A stretch of DNA of 64,000 bases, taken from assembly GCA_019155205.2 (NCBI GenBank), contig JAHNZQ020000308.1, positions 3,269,777 through 3,333,776 on the forward strand. Reading direction: 5' to 3'. Below the pieces are notes generated by a model. It did not search any database and was not told where the DNA came from. It was given only the letters and a program-made list of their open reading frames with translations. Below, one piece after another: positions 10,147 to 20,678 of this stretch; the stretch's first letter is position 1; the number at the start of each line of letters is the position of its first letter. Source of the stretch: Gracilaria vermiculophylla. Lineage: Eukaryota; Rhodophyta; Florideophyceae; Gracilariales; Gracilariaceae. Made by a program: the position numbers and the translations under genes.

Positions 10147-10910
10147 ATGTCCCGACCAAGCTCCTCAGTCAATAGGACACAAATCCAAAAAGCCTGTTTC
10201 GTTCTTCCACTTCTCCCACAACAAAAATCTTCCTGGCCCAGGACAGGTATGATTCAGTCATTCCGACATGGAAGAGAGTTGCAATTCAAAACGTCAAATA
10301 ATCGACATCACCCAGTGCCGGTGTTTTGTGGACTCGGGCTTCCCGGTTTTATGCCTTCGAGCTATTCAAACAGTAGAGACCGATTGCCGGGGCCAGATGC
10401 TGACTGTGCGTGTGGAAGTGAGAAACCGTATGGAAAATGCTGTCGTCGCTTTCATACAGCTCAAAGCAGTCCCCCATTAGCTGAGGACTTGCTTCGAGCG
10501 AGATACAGCGCATACGCATACATGTTGCCAAGCTATATCATGAAGACGACGCACAGGAGTCTTTCAGAACTGGACCGTAGAAAATGGAAGCGCGAGATCC
10601 TGGAGTTCTGTCGGGATTATCAATTCCTCGGTGGTGTGGATATTGTTGACCAGCAGTCCACTGGTCCTTACACCACTAGAATCTTATTCCGGTACGATGA
10701 AAAACACGCTGAAACGAAATCGTCAGCTCTGAACCTCTGAATATTAACTGCTTCAGAATGTGTATTCCACTGTGCGCAACGAACAGGGCCAATCTGATGG
10801 AAAGAAATGCAAATCTTTCGTTCCTGGAAATGGCAACGTTTGTAAGAGAACGTAATATCTGGTACTATAAGAGCGGGAAGCTGGTTGATATCGACGATCG
10901 AGGAGTGTAG
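10147..10910 (+). CDS. YchJ-like SEC-C motif protein, probably with one intron
   Basis: Family of small proteins of unknown function with a zinc-binding SEC-C motif followed by an NTF2-like domain. The motif CACGSEKPYGKCC is at about residues 83-95, followed by the typical LLRARYSAYA and the TTHRSLSEL segment. The first open frame stops at 10740, but the family's C-terminal block (F-x-(R/K)-E-x-x-x-WYY-x-x-G) is found in another frame as EMATFVRERNIWYYKSG, ending at TAG 10908-10910. A phase-changing intron therefore lies between about 10692 and 10804. GTACGA at 10692 with AG at 10756, or GTCAGC at 10722 with AG at 10786, both restore the frame; I cannot choose. The N-terminal 60 residues are Ser/Arg-rich with few acids, possibly an organelle leader. 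A frameshifted gene is the alternative. Confidence 0.7.
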
Positions 10911-11707
10911 GTAAGCGTCAAATCACCTTGTGTGCTTCCAACACGGATTTAAGCCTTGGTGTGCACAGTGTTAGCGGAAGTGATTGTAATCAGCAACCCA
11001 GTCCATCAGTATCCTCTGGGGCAAAGGCCGTTGAGAAGCTCTCCAGCGAAATGTAGATTCATATGTAAGACCGGCAAGACGGCGAATACGGACGGACACC
11101 CGTTGCGTTTATCGTAAGAATGTTTGCTCGAAGAGTAAATGGATATGTATTCGCATGGCACTCCGAAACACACCATTACTGGGAGTCTGCTGAAATCACG
11201 AAACAAGATTATCAAAAGCTTAGAGTCACGGTGTGCGTGACGTTAGTGTTTATGCTTGGGATTTGGTCTTTGTCTTCACGCCATCGAGCAGAAGAGGACC
11301 CCAACACAATCGCACTCTTGTTGACCCTGCGACCTCCGCAACTGAATGTCGCGTTCGTTTCGTCGAGCTTTTCAAGAACTTGCACGCTGTAGCTGATGTT
11401 TTCTTTTCGTTGCGTGGCTTGCCTTATTAACCTCGATATTGCGTAGCGATCAGGGTGACATCGCAGTGCTTTTGCTTTTCAGAACGACCCCAGCACTCGC
11501 AACATCAAAAACGCACCTGGCGCAGTACCATAGATTTCAAGAGACGCCCACTGTATTGCAGGAATACCTTTATTTCACACTCAATTTGCAAGTGATCCTT
11601 TGAAGAATGGAATCTTAGATCAATGAACAGTACGCAAGCAACTTGTTCGATTCCGCGTTTGGGCTCACGACACTTCAGTGCGCGACTTGAGACGCATCAT
11701 CGTAGGT
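10911..11707. other. Gene-free stretch
   Basis: Short open frames only, no domain recognised. It holds the promoter of the following large gene. Confidence 0.45.
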
Positions 11708-13981
11708 ATGAATTTGGCCTTCAAAACAAGCAACCATAGGGCATCGTGCTCAGTCTACAGCCATCGCGAGATCCCTCAAAGTACTCATTTTGCAAACATT
11801 CATGTTGAAGCACGAACTAAAAAGCGTCCACGCGCTCGGGGATCAGATTCGTTTCCTGAGAACTCTAGATGCCGTGTCAATGTGTCAGTGTGGGAGATTT
11901 CCAAGTCTTTCTCCCTCCAATCTCTTGCAAGCACACTCAGCCATGTATACAACTTTTGTCATCACTTCACGTCTTGGAACGATGCGAAGATCATAGCTAT
12001 TGACGATGTCTCACATTTCTCAAACTTTACGCGCAGTACCTACTTCGCATTAGTTCTGTTTGGTGATGACAATCGGTACGGAACGGTGATGGGTGTTATT
12101 CACGAATCAGAAACAATCATGCTACCCATAACCATACATGACAAGGAACCGATAAGCGCAGCAATCCTTAGAGGACCATCCTTACTTTGCGTACCATCAC
12201 CTGGTTCAATAATTCTCGAGCGAGACAGAGAGAAATGCGATGTGCATGGTTTCGATTTCGTAAATGCTCGTGAGACCATGACTGCGATATGCACCGTGGA
12301 GGACGACAGGTACGCTCTACTCAGTTTTGCGACTACCAAGTCTAATTCGCCTTGTGCCGTACAAGTCTACTCTGTGCATTGGAAAGCAAAGGCCACAAAA
12401 CTCTTCACGGTCGATGATGTGTTTGATTCCGGTGCAACTTTGCTTGCAGCATCATTACAATACCGTCTGTTGTTTTTCTCAACAGTTGATGGAGTTGTGC
12501 ACGCTATGGATATGGTCTCACGAGCCAGTCTGTGGAGAACTCGAAAACAAAGAGATATTTTGAAACAAGTTAAAAAGGCTGTACTGCACAATGGTTTGCT
12601 GGTTCTATCGACCCTCAATGAAGCTGAAGACTTCTACGCAGCTCATGCGGTAGTCCCTGAGAATTCGTCTTATGATTTAGGAGATGTGAACAAACTGTTC
12701 TCTACACGATGTGATCAAGCAAAAGAGAACAAGCACGTTCATTTGTACATCTCATGGCAGAAACTTCTGCTGAAAGTTGACTCCGAGACTGGGGCTTGTT
12801 GTGATGAAGAAGATTCCCATGAAACTGTTGGCTTTTCTATCAATTCGCGAAACCCTTCTATGCTCCAAATAGAAAACCATTTGGCTGGAAGGCTTGAAAA
12901 AGGTTTGGACCAATTCCTTGAAGATATGGAGCGCACTGATGACTTGAAAAGAATGAAGGAGAATGTTCGTAGTCTACTCAGAGCAGGACTTGAACATTCT
13001 GATTCAGAACCTCTCGCTCCAATCTTTGGTGACAAAGTTACATGCTTCGCTTCGGTTCTGAGTCCAGATATTCAACATGATTCACAGGTCTCAAATGATT
13101 CAATAACTGAACGTGACATTGGTAACTCACAAATTTCCGCAGCAAATGACCCCACTCATTTAGTGACTAGCTTTGACGTTGTTCAGACAAACTGTGAACT
13201 TGATCGGCTTCGATCTCTTGTTTTCATTGAAGTCCAAATAGCTCTCAATCCATTTCCACGTGAAGAAGATACGAAGGAAACAAAAGATCTTCGTGCGAAG
13301 CTGATGTTGCATACAAATGATAGGATACCTTTTGTTTGGAGTTGCAATGAAGTTTCGCTTAACGAAAAGTCAGACTCGCACACTCTTTTGGCTGTCTGTC
13401 CTTTGGCCGTATTTACGAACAGTTCTACCCTGCCTAATATGACTTTTACAGCAGCGATTACCATGTCTAATAATCACTCAATACCAGTCGGCCTCTTCAC
13501 ACTTGCCAGCTTCTTGCATACACCTAAAGAAAACGACAGATGCAACAACATATGCACTAGAGAACTTTTCAACTCTGAATACCATGTCATGATCTCGGGG
13601 GGAGACCAGAGTCGATTGAGAAACTTACTGCTTGAAGAAGACATTGCGCCATACGTGAAGTTCGTAATCGAAGAAGATAAGACGCGCCTGTGTATTACAC
13701 CTGTTTCTCAGAGTGAACTGTCCACTCTCCTTGCAAGGATAACAATAAGGGCAGAGGACAAAATCACATTCCAGAGTGTGCCTGAGCCCAGTAAACGTTC
13801 TTTATATGAAGTGGACAACGGTGTCATACTTCTCGAGGAAGAGCAAAAGATGATGCAAAATATTAGCAGCCAGAAGAATGCATTCGGCTATACTGCGGAA
13901 GAAGTTATCAAGGTCATTGAGAAACAAATAGAAGTTGACGATACATTTGGTATGATTGAAGAACAACTACTGTGGTTTTGA
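11708..13981 (+). CDS. Large protein of unknown function, possible beta-propeller plus C-terminal domain
   Basis: Predicted 757-aa protein from a single uninterrupted frame with normal residue composition. I do not recognise the family. The N-terminal half (about 80-400) alternates short hydrophobic strands and turns like a divergent beta-propeller. A charged helical stretch follows (about 415-455, with RLEKGLDQFLEDMERTDDL), then a second strand-rich region, then a short C-terminal helix. This layout recalls FANCB and FAAP100 of the Fanconi anaemia core complex, but no diagnostic motif supports that, so it is only a suggestion. There is no signal peptide or membrane segment. The longer frame begins at GTG 11678; ATG 11708 is the first Met. 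Confidence 0.7.
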   Translation: MNLAFKTSNHRASCSVYSHREIPQSTHFANIHVEARTKKRPRARGSDSFPENSRCRVNVSVWEISKSFSLQSLASTLSHVYNFCHHFTSWNDAKIIAIDDVSHFSNFTRSTYFALVLFGDDNRYGTVMGVIHESETIMLPITIHDKEPISAAILRGPSLLCVPSPGSIILERDREKCDVHGFDFVNARETMTAICTVEDDRYALLSFATTKSNSPCAVQVYSVHWKAKATKLFTVDDVFDSGATLLAASLQYRLLFFSTVDGVVHAMDMVSRASLWRTRKQRDILKQVKKAVLHNGLLVLSTLNEAEDFYAAHAVVPENSSYDLGDVNKLFSTRCDQAKENKHVHLYISWQKLLLKVDSETGACCDEEDSHETVGFSINSRNPSMLQIENHLAGRLEKGLDQFLEDMERTDDLKRMKENVRSLLRAGLEHSDSEPLAPIFGDKVTCFASVLSPDIQHDSQVSNDSITERDIGNSQISAANDPTHLVTSFDVVQTNCELDRLRSLVFIEVQIALNPFPREEDTKETKDLRAKLMLHTNDRIPFVWSCNEVSLNEKSDSHTLLAVCPLAVFTNSSTLPNMTFTAAITMSNNHSIPVGLFTLASFLHTPKENDRCNNICTRELFNSEYHVMISGGDQSRLRNLLLEEDIAPYVKFVIEEDKTRLCITPVSQSELSTLLARITIRAEDKITFQSVPEPSKRSLYEVDNGVILLEEEQKMMQNISSQKNAFGYTAEEVIKVIEKQIEVDDTFGMIEEQLLWF

Positions 13982-15315
13982 TTTTTGTTTGGCATTCCAG
14001 TAATTCCAAAACCATTCCAGAACATTTTGCATACATAAAACCTGGGCAGCTGAAAGCAGGAATGCCTAAGTACCCGCACGAGGAACGTCTCCACCAGTCA
14101 ACAAAATCAGATTGAGACTGACTTTGATACGACATTGGGATGGTGCAAACACTTGCTCTTGCATCGAATGCAGCCATTTGGTATCGATTTCCACCGTCAT
14201 ACCGTCGCGAAAGCGCACCTGAAAGCATGAGCTGTCGTCCACGTGCGCCGATACAATGTAGAACACGGTGCAGCGCCCACTCTCGATGGATCTGCCGGAG
14301 TAGATGGCGAGCAAAATCGTGCGGCGTTAAACTCCGATGCGTGCCACTGAAAATGACAAAGATATGGCTTAGAACCGCATTCACGCAACTCCTTCGTTAC
14401 AGATAAATCATGAAGCCGTCCACCTGTTTCAACACATCTCGGAAACAAATTTAGTAATCATAATTTGCACGGACTGACACACATGGCAGGTACGCATTTC
14501 TTTGCATCACAGCAGTCTCGCCCTCTCTCATCATTTGCCCTTCATCCAATCCGAACGTACCAGATCTTGATTAATAACTTTGCCTGCTCCAATAGTCGTG
14601 TGTCCTACTTCTGAATTTCCCATTTGTCCTTCAGGTAAACCTACATCTTGTCCCGAAGCTTCTAGTAGACTATACGGGCAGTTTGTTCATAGTTTATCCA
14701 TAGGAGTATTTGCTACCAGAATAGGACTTTCTTGGATTTTTCGTGAGTATTTCCAGCCATCAAGAATAGTTAAATAATAGGTTTCACAGTATAGAGTTAG
14801 GAATAAACGATCCATGATTTGCTCCTCGTTGCTGTGTATTTGTCTTTATCTCCATCAACAGCGTGGCACCTATTTTTGGCTGATTCGTGCTCTGGTAATT
14901 TCACTCAGGTCTCATCGCAAGTCATTCGGGGCAACCACAGCGCAGTGCTCGTCGCCATGTAGCTCAATGCTGAGCGCGTTTTTTAAACAATGTTTCGACT
15001 GCAATGTGCAGTCTGAACTTTTGGCTTCACAATTTGTCTTCATCGCTTATTCTCAATCATATTCTCGAAGCATTGTCTCGCTTTAAATTGATATACTTTG
15101 ACGAGCCGAAGAGATTAAATGGTCAAAAAGTCGCTCTTGACTCATGGCATGCTACCGATCACTGATGCGTGCACGCTTGAATGGAGGGGGCGCTGATGTT
15201 GACAGCGGAGCAGCCGGTCGCGGAATCGCTCGAGTCGTAGGTGTTCGGCCTTCTCCCCGATCGCGAGACAATTACACCGGCAAAGATATATAGTAAGAAT
15301 CATTGTCATCATATT
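13982..15315. other. Intergenic stretch with one exon-like fragment
   Basis: Apart from the minus-strand fragment at 14066-14314, described separately, I see no gene in this 1.3 kb. Confidence 0.4.
14066..14314 (-). other. Possible exon of an unrecognised gene
   Basis: An open minus-strand frame of about 80 codons has protein-like composition, including FQVRFRDGMTVEIDTKWLH, which resembles a Tudor/chromo-like small beta barrel. It has no ATG; a possible acceptor (GGCAG) lies just inside the frame. It could be the last exon of a spliced gene, a pseudogene piece, or chance. Confidence 0.25.
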
Positions 15316-16703
15316 CTAAGCGCGTCGCTTTGCACTTTTTCGACGATCATATGATTTAGATACCGCACCATTTGAACCGTTCGTAGTGGCCCTCATGGCC
15401 CAGCCGTTGTCTTTCTTCGGGTCCAAACGAGTCACAGGTCTCGATTTGTACGGATCAACGTTTGGATCCACGAACGCGATTTGATTTGGTCGAGGTTCCT
15501 CCTGTTCAATATAGGCAAGGCAAATATGGTGAGCAAATCGTCACCAGATATATGTTGTGGGCAAAAGCACGAGGTCAGCACAAATTCGCAGTGAGCTCTT
15601 CGAGGAAAGATACATACCGAAAAGAATGGGTGCTGTAACGCCTCCTCAGCCGTTATTCTTTTGTCAGGATCATACTCTAATAACTTGGTCAGCAAGTCAT
15701 AGCCACTTGAACCCTTTGCCAGACCTCGGACTCGATCGTGAAGGATGCATGGATAATTCTGCCAACTCTGCGCTTGAGACCAGTGTGGCAAGTCTCTGAT
15801 TCCAGGCCATCGCTCGGCGCTAGGTTTTCCCAGGATGCGGAATATCTTGTCAATTTGGTTGGATTGGAAAGGATTGCGGTCGTCACCTTTGCGTTCTTGT
15901 TCTTGTCCCTGGAAAAGAGGTTTGGATGTAACGAGTTCTGCGAAAATACATCCAATAGCCCACAAATCTATAGCTTTTGTGTAGTGTTTTGCACCTAATA
16001 TCAATTCGGGTGCTCTGTACCAGATGGTGACGACCACAGCATCAACCTCTGCAAGGGGGCGTAGGGGGGACTGGAATAGGCGAGCAAGGCCAAAATCGGC
16101 AATCTTGACGCAACCTCGTTCATTTGGAGGTTTGTCCAAGCCGGTAACCAGAATGTTGGATGGCTTCAAATCGCGATGAATGATCCAATTCTTGTGCAGG
16201 TAGTTAATGCCGCGCAGAATCTGCCACAAGAGGGATTTGACGGTGTGCATCGGCATGGCATGGGGAGCTGTACGATTGTGGTGACATCGAATCATTTCTA
16301 ACAAGTCATGCTCCGCGTAGTCGAACACAAGGTACAGGGCCTTGTCATCTTCATCTAGCATCACGTCGACAAGGTCAACGATGTACGGATTTTTGAGCTC
16401 GCGAAGCAGCTTGATTTCTCGAATCGCAGTTGGTGATATTCCATCCCCCGATTTGAACGACTTAAATTTCTTCACGGCCACAAAAGACTGTGCTTTTGAG
16501 TTGGGGCTTTGGTTTTGAATGTTTCGCGCCTTGTACACGAGACCATATGTGCCTTCGCCTATCTTTCCCACAGGAGCATACTTCTCGGAGATTCGTCTGC
16601 GAAAAAAATTATAGCTATGGGTCAGCTAGGTCGGGATACGGTAGGTCGGTAGGCGGTAGAACACGAATTTGAATATCACGTACTGCTTGCGGTTAAAAAA
16701 CAT
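15316..16703 (-). CDS. CDK8: CDK8/CDKE-type Mediator kinase, three exons
   Basis: Cyclin-dependent kinase of the Mediator kinase module. I assemble exons 16703-16684, 16596-15618 and 15501-15316 (394 aa). Introns are 87 and 116 nt with GTACGT and GTATGT donors and CGCAG and ACAG acceptors, and both junctions keep the frame. Kinase marks: GEGTYG loop, VAVKKF lysine, SPTAIRE helix, HRDLKPSNI catalytic loop, DFGLARLF, then the CDK8-specific PLRPLAEVD and WYRAPELILGAKHYTKAIDLWAIGCIFAEL. Exon 3 adds the CDK8/CDKE tail including RPVTRLDPKKDNGWAMR, which confirms the splice. Exon 1 encodes only MFFNRKQ. The gene starts 35 bp from a 50-nt poly-G/poly-C run. The kinase core is intact, so it should be active with cyclin C. 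Confidence 0.93.
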
Positions 16704-16735
16704 GGCGTTCGATTGCTGCTTGTGGGGACAATGGG

Positions 16736-16738
<3 letters not shown>

Positions 16739-16788
<50 letters not shown>
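16739..16788. repeat. Homopolymer run of 50 G (poly-C on the CDK8 strand)
   Basis: Fifty consecutive G on the plus strand, preceded by a GGGGGAGG lead-in. It lies 36 bp upstream of the CDK8 ATG on the transcribed side, so the leader or proximal promoter carries poly-C. The exact length may be affected by sequencing error. Confidence 0.9.
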
Positions 16789-16789
<1 letters not shown>

Positions 16790-17728
16790 ATGCCTGAGAG
16801 ATGCGGTCAGGCGGGCATGAACCCACTTCGAACAATGTGCAGAGAGACAAAAAGCAACTTGTCTGCTTTTAAAGCCCCGTGGAGGTGAGGTGATAAGGAT
16901 GCATCAGACCAAAACGAGCTTTGTCCACTACTTGGGTTTTGCTCAAGACCCAGGGCTCAGTGTACACCCATCTATACAGGTGTACACGAGACAAGAAATA
17001 TTTCGAGGAAACAAAACAATTAAACATTTTTTCATGGGCTATATTGTTGCTCAGGCTTCGCCCATCTCTCTTTCTCAGCTGGAGGGCTCCGTCCGATTGA
17101 AGGGAATGGTTGCCTTCCTTCAGAAGTCGAAAGGGTTCTCTGTATGAATGAAGAGCCATTCCGCGATGTGTTCTTCTGAAAGCTTGAGAGGGGCTGGGAC
17201 ATGAAGAGAAAGCGGGTGTGATAGAAGATCTCAGGAAGCCACATGGGCATGAAGGCATAGCGTCAGCGTCAGTTTACTGGACTCAGCACATATTATTCCG
17301 CACTATCCGTCCCGAAACCGTGTTGACTTGCACTTCTACGGACTAAAGTATTCATCTCGATGTCGATTGTACAGCATCTCATATATTTTGCACATGTAGT
17401 GATAAGAGCTGCACATGCGTATCCGATACATTCATATCTGCACAGTAAGACAATTTTAATTGGACACCACTAATGAAATATTATGTCATGAGGAATATGT
17501 TTTTGTTCACAGCGGTACTATAGATATATTTAGCATTGACATGGAATGATTTCTATGCTGACGAACGCTTACCTAAATACTTGTACGACACTGTTGGGTG
17601 AAAACGTAGTATATTGTTCAAGAATTGACCGTTGAATTGTCGAAGGCTTCGTCGAGGTCATCGATCATTGCTATAGTTACCGTATTTTTAAAGGATTGCA
17701 AGCAAGCAAGCAATTTCGAACTCGAATG
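16789..17728. other. Gene-free stretch
   Basis: Only short open frames on either strand. Nothing recognised. Confidence 0.45.
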
Positions 17729-18796
17729 TTAAACCGTGTTGAGAATGAAGTCGATTCTCGGCTTGAATGACGAATCCAAGGTGACTCGGAAGCCTTTGTT
17801 TTCTTCACAAGGAATGTTTCCGTTCGGTAAAGCATCTCCAGCCGATTTGTAACCAATAACATGATCTTTGTGACACCATGTTGATCCTAGCACATCGCAC
17901 ATTGTGCGAGGAGACGCACTGTCCTTCTCCACACACTCACCCATGACGCCGGGAATTGGAGCGTACAATTTTCTGCTTCCAATATCTCTTTGAGAGCATC
18001 GACAACCGCATTTCATAATAATTTCCGATATGAAAGCAGCAGCACGAGTTTCTGTCGTGCTTTTCTGCAGCACCGCGTACATGATGACCAGTGTGTCGAT
18101 TGATTGCGTAAAAGATGCCGTCATGCGACACCGTTCCGATTCGGGGTTGTCTCGCCCAAATGGACAGTTAACCATCTCGTTGGACCCGTAGTGACCACCA
18201 GGAATACTTTGAGAACTATTTGCCTTTAATCCCATTTGAGTCATGGCCGCACTAACCACTGTATAGTTTTGAGGCACGAGTATCGTCTGATTGTAAAACT
18301 TAAGCTTTGGCCTAACGATTTCAGCTCCTCGCAAACCAAAAACTGCCATGCTTTCCTTCCATCCGCGAGCAGATTCAACCCCCGGCTCGGCATCAATATC
18401 ATCTAGATCAATTTTAGTCGGTTGGAAGGTCCATCCATTTGCGGTAATGACAATGGCCTGCATCGAATCATAGAGCATCTCGCCTTCTTTCTGTTTGATA
18501 AGACATTCGTCATCGGATAGCAATGCTTCGTGACCTATAAGGGTATAGTTCCCGGCAAATTGATCGCCAGTTGGGTTCTGCGAGTTCTCTTTGCAGTTAT
18601 TAACATCATATTTGGCAGCTTTGATCTCTCGAAAACCGTCCGTATCATCAAACGTCTGCACCTTGTTTGGAGCTCCTAAAATCTGATATATCGGTACATA
18701 CTTTGAGCATTCCGACTCAACTTCGCCAAAATTAAGAAACAAAACAATCCCCACGGCAAGAATGAAAACTGGCGAGTATCCATTCCACGAAGTCAT
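17729..18796 (-). CDS. Secreted or lumenal protein of unknown function
   Basis: Predicted 355-aa protein. A hydrophobic core (FILAVGIVLFLNF, about residues 10-23) followed by GEVES gives a good signal peptide, with cleavage likely just before ECSKY. The mature part has about a dozen Cys, including a KCGCRC cluster, and several N-glycosylation sequons (NYT, NQT, NYT, NSS), which fits passage through the secretory pathway. I do not recognise the fold and there is no second membrane segment. The longer frame starts with TTG at 18856; ATG 18796 places the signal peptide at the N-terminus, which decides the start. It may be lineage-specific. Confidence 0.75.
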   Translation of the reverse strand: MTSWNGYSPVFILAVGIVLFLNFGEVESECSKYVPIYQILGAPNKVQTFDDTDGFREIKAAKYDVNNCKENSQNPTGDQFAGNYTLIGHEALLSDDECLIKQKEGEMLYDSMQAIVITANGWTFQPTKIDLDDIDAEPGVESARGWKESMAVFGLRGAEIVRPKLKFYNQTILVPQNYTVVSAAMTQMGLKANSSQSIPGGHYGSNEMVNCPFGRDNPESERCRMTASFTQSIDTLVIMYAVLQKSTTETRAAAFISEIIMKCGCRCSQRDIGSRKLYAPIPGVMGECVEKDSASPRTMCDVLGSTWCHKDHVIGYKSAGDALPNGNIPCEENKGFRVTLDSSFKPRIDFILNTV

Positions 18797-20678
18797 GTCA
18801 GAAGCTTTCGGAGAGTTGTGATTGAGAGATAGAGTGGTATTAGAGAAGTCTGGCAAAACTGAGGTTGCGATGCATGATTGCAGAGAAGTGGACGCTCTGA
18901 AGGCTTTTATACTCGCACTTCATCCTCGACCGAGGAAACTTGGTAGAGGCACTGATGGAATTGATTCGAATCAATCGCGAAGTTTGGGGTTTTCACAAAA
19001 CTCTTTCCCTATCGTCTGCTCGATGGAAACACAGTGCCTTGAATAATTCGAAGGCGAGGCTTGATCAGAACATTCTTGCTAAAACGAAAAGCATGGGATG
19101 AATAGGGAAGCTTATCCGAGTCAGACAGATTTGTGCAGAACAATTTTTGCGTGACTCGCTTACGTTTCAGATTGGCTGGATCAAGAACTGAATTATGTCA
19201 CGGAGCGGCCCAAATCTTTCCCAAGCCGCGGAAACTCACGGTGCTTAATAGTTCTAATTACTGCTGTTCTGTGCAGATCATTGCAACTAAGAAGGCATTG
19301 ACCGTGCTACTTCATGAAGAATTACGTACTTAACGGGGGAGAATATTTTACTGCCATTAAATCTGAAACGTGGCTTACCGGTGGCATTTCGCGAGTTTCG
19401 TCGGTTGAGGTTGATCAGATACTTGTTTTTATTTAGTTTTCATCTGAGTACCGAAGAACATTCTGTTATGTTCTTCAGCGCGCAATCAGTTTAACAGATC
19501 AATTCGTAAACCGTGGATACAAATCGAACGATTCTCAGAGTCAAAAACTTTGGCGATGTTTTCCAATTTGAAAAGCAATGGTTAGCAACAAAGCTTATCG
19601 AGAACTTGAACCCATTTGCGTGCATAATATCAATAAAATTTCAAAGAGTGAAGCAAATCTTCTTTCAAATGTGTAGCAGACACGTGTCCTGATTGAAAAG
19701 AGGTTGATGCCGCACGCAAGTCCCATAAAAAATCCTCACCTTTCGAGAACAGGGAATGTCTGCCATATACATAGGTCTTATATTTGTATTAAATATTAAA
19801 ACACAATCTCTACAATGAAGAAGAAAGAAGATTAGTAGCCTTTGTGCGCAGAGTATGTTTCTTCACATTTCATGTTCTCTGCATTACATTCGGAATATGT
19901 AACAGGAATAGAAACACGAACACAGAGCATATGCTTAGGAGAAAGTAGCTGGAAGTTCTGCACTTTCGAGGTCAAATGAAGAATTACAATAAGGTTAATC
20001 TCGACTGCATGATAAAAAGTGTTGTTTATGTTAAATATGAGCCATATAAGGACATTTCAGTCAGTGGGTGAATCTGATTATAAAATCTTTTTTTCAAGCT
20101 CATTTACCGAGAAAATGCGTTTTCGAGTAGACAATAGGTATAATTGTTTAAATTTGGGTGATCTTAAAGCAAACCTCAGCAAGTCATCTTCTGAGGCTCT
20201 TCTTCCTATCAATAAAAAATACTATCGGAACGCGTTTTAAAAGCGCTTGGAACCTGTCCAAGAGATTGTATTTTCTTTCACTTGACGCGAAAGGCATGTT
20301 CTCCCCAGCTTAATATTCTTGTTTGATTAAGAATTTTCCTATTTACTTAATGATTCACAAAAGTATCCAGAACGAGATATGGCGCATATAAAGACTTCTT
20401 CATGCTCTTTCAAGATTTCATAGATGATAACAATTCAGAATAAAAGAATCCGTGTGCGAATCTGAAGCAGGGTTCGGAAGAAACCTTTTTTGGGTGAAAA
20501 TAGCCGAATGGTCAAACCTCAGAAAAGGCATTTCGTTCTGAGACGTCGCGTCATGTTGCTCAAAAAACCTTCAGTGTTATCCGTACGCGGTACCAGGATT
20601 ACAGAAAAGAAACCTTTCTTGCGAGTTGACGTATGTCAACTGGCTTGTCAATTTGATTCATTTGCGAACGTTGTCAAA
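18797..20678. other. AT-rich gene-free stretch
   Basis: About 1.9 kb with only short open frames and many A/T runs. No coding or RNA feature recognised. Confidence 0.5.
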
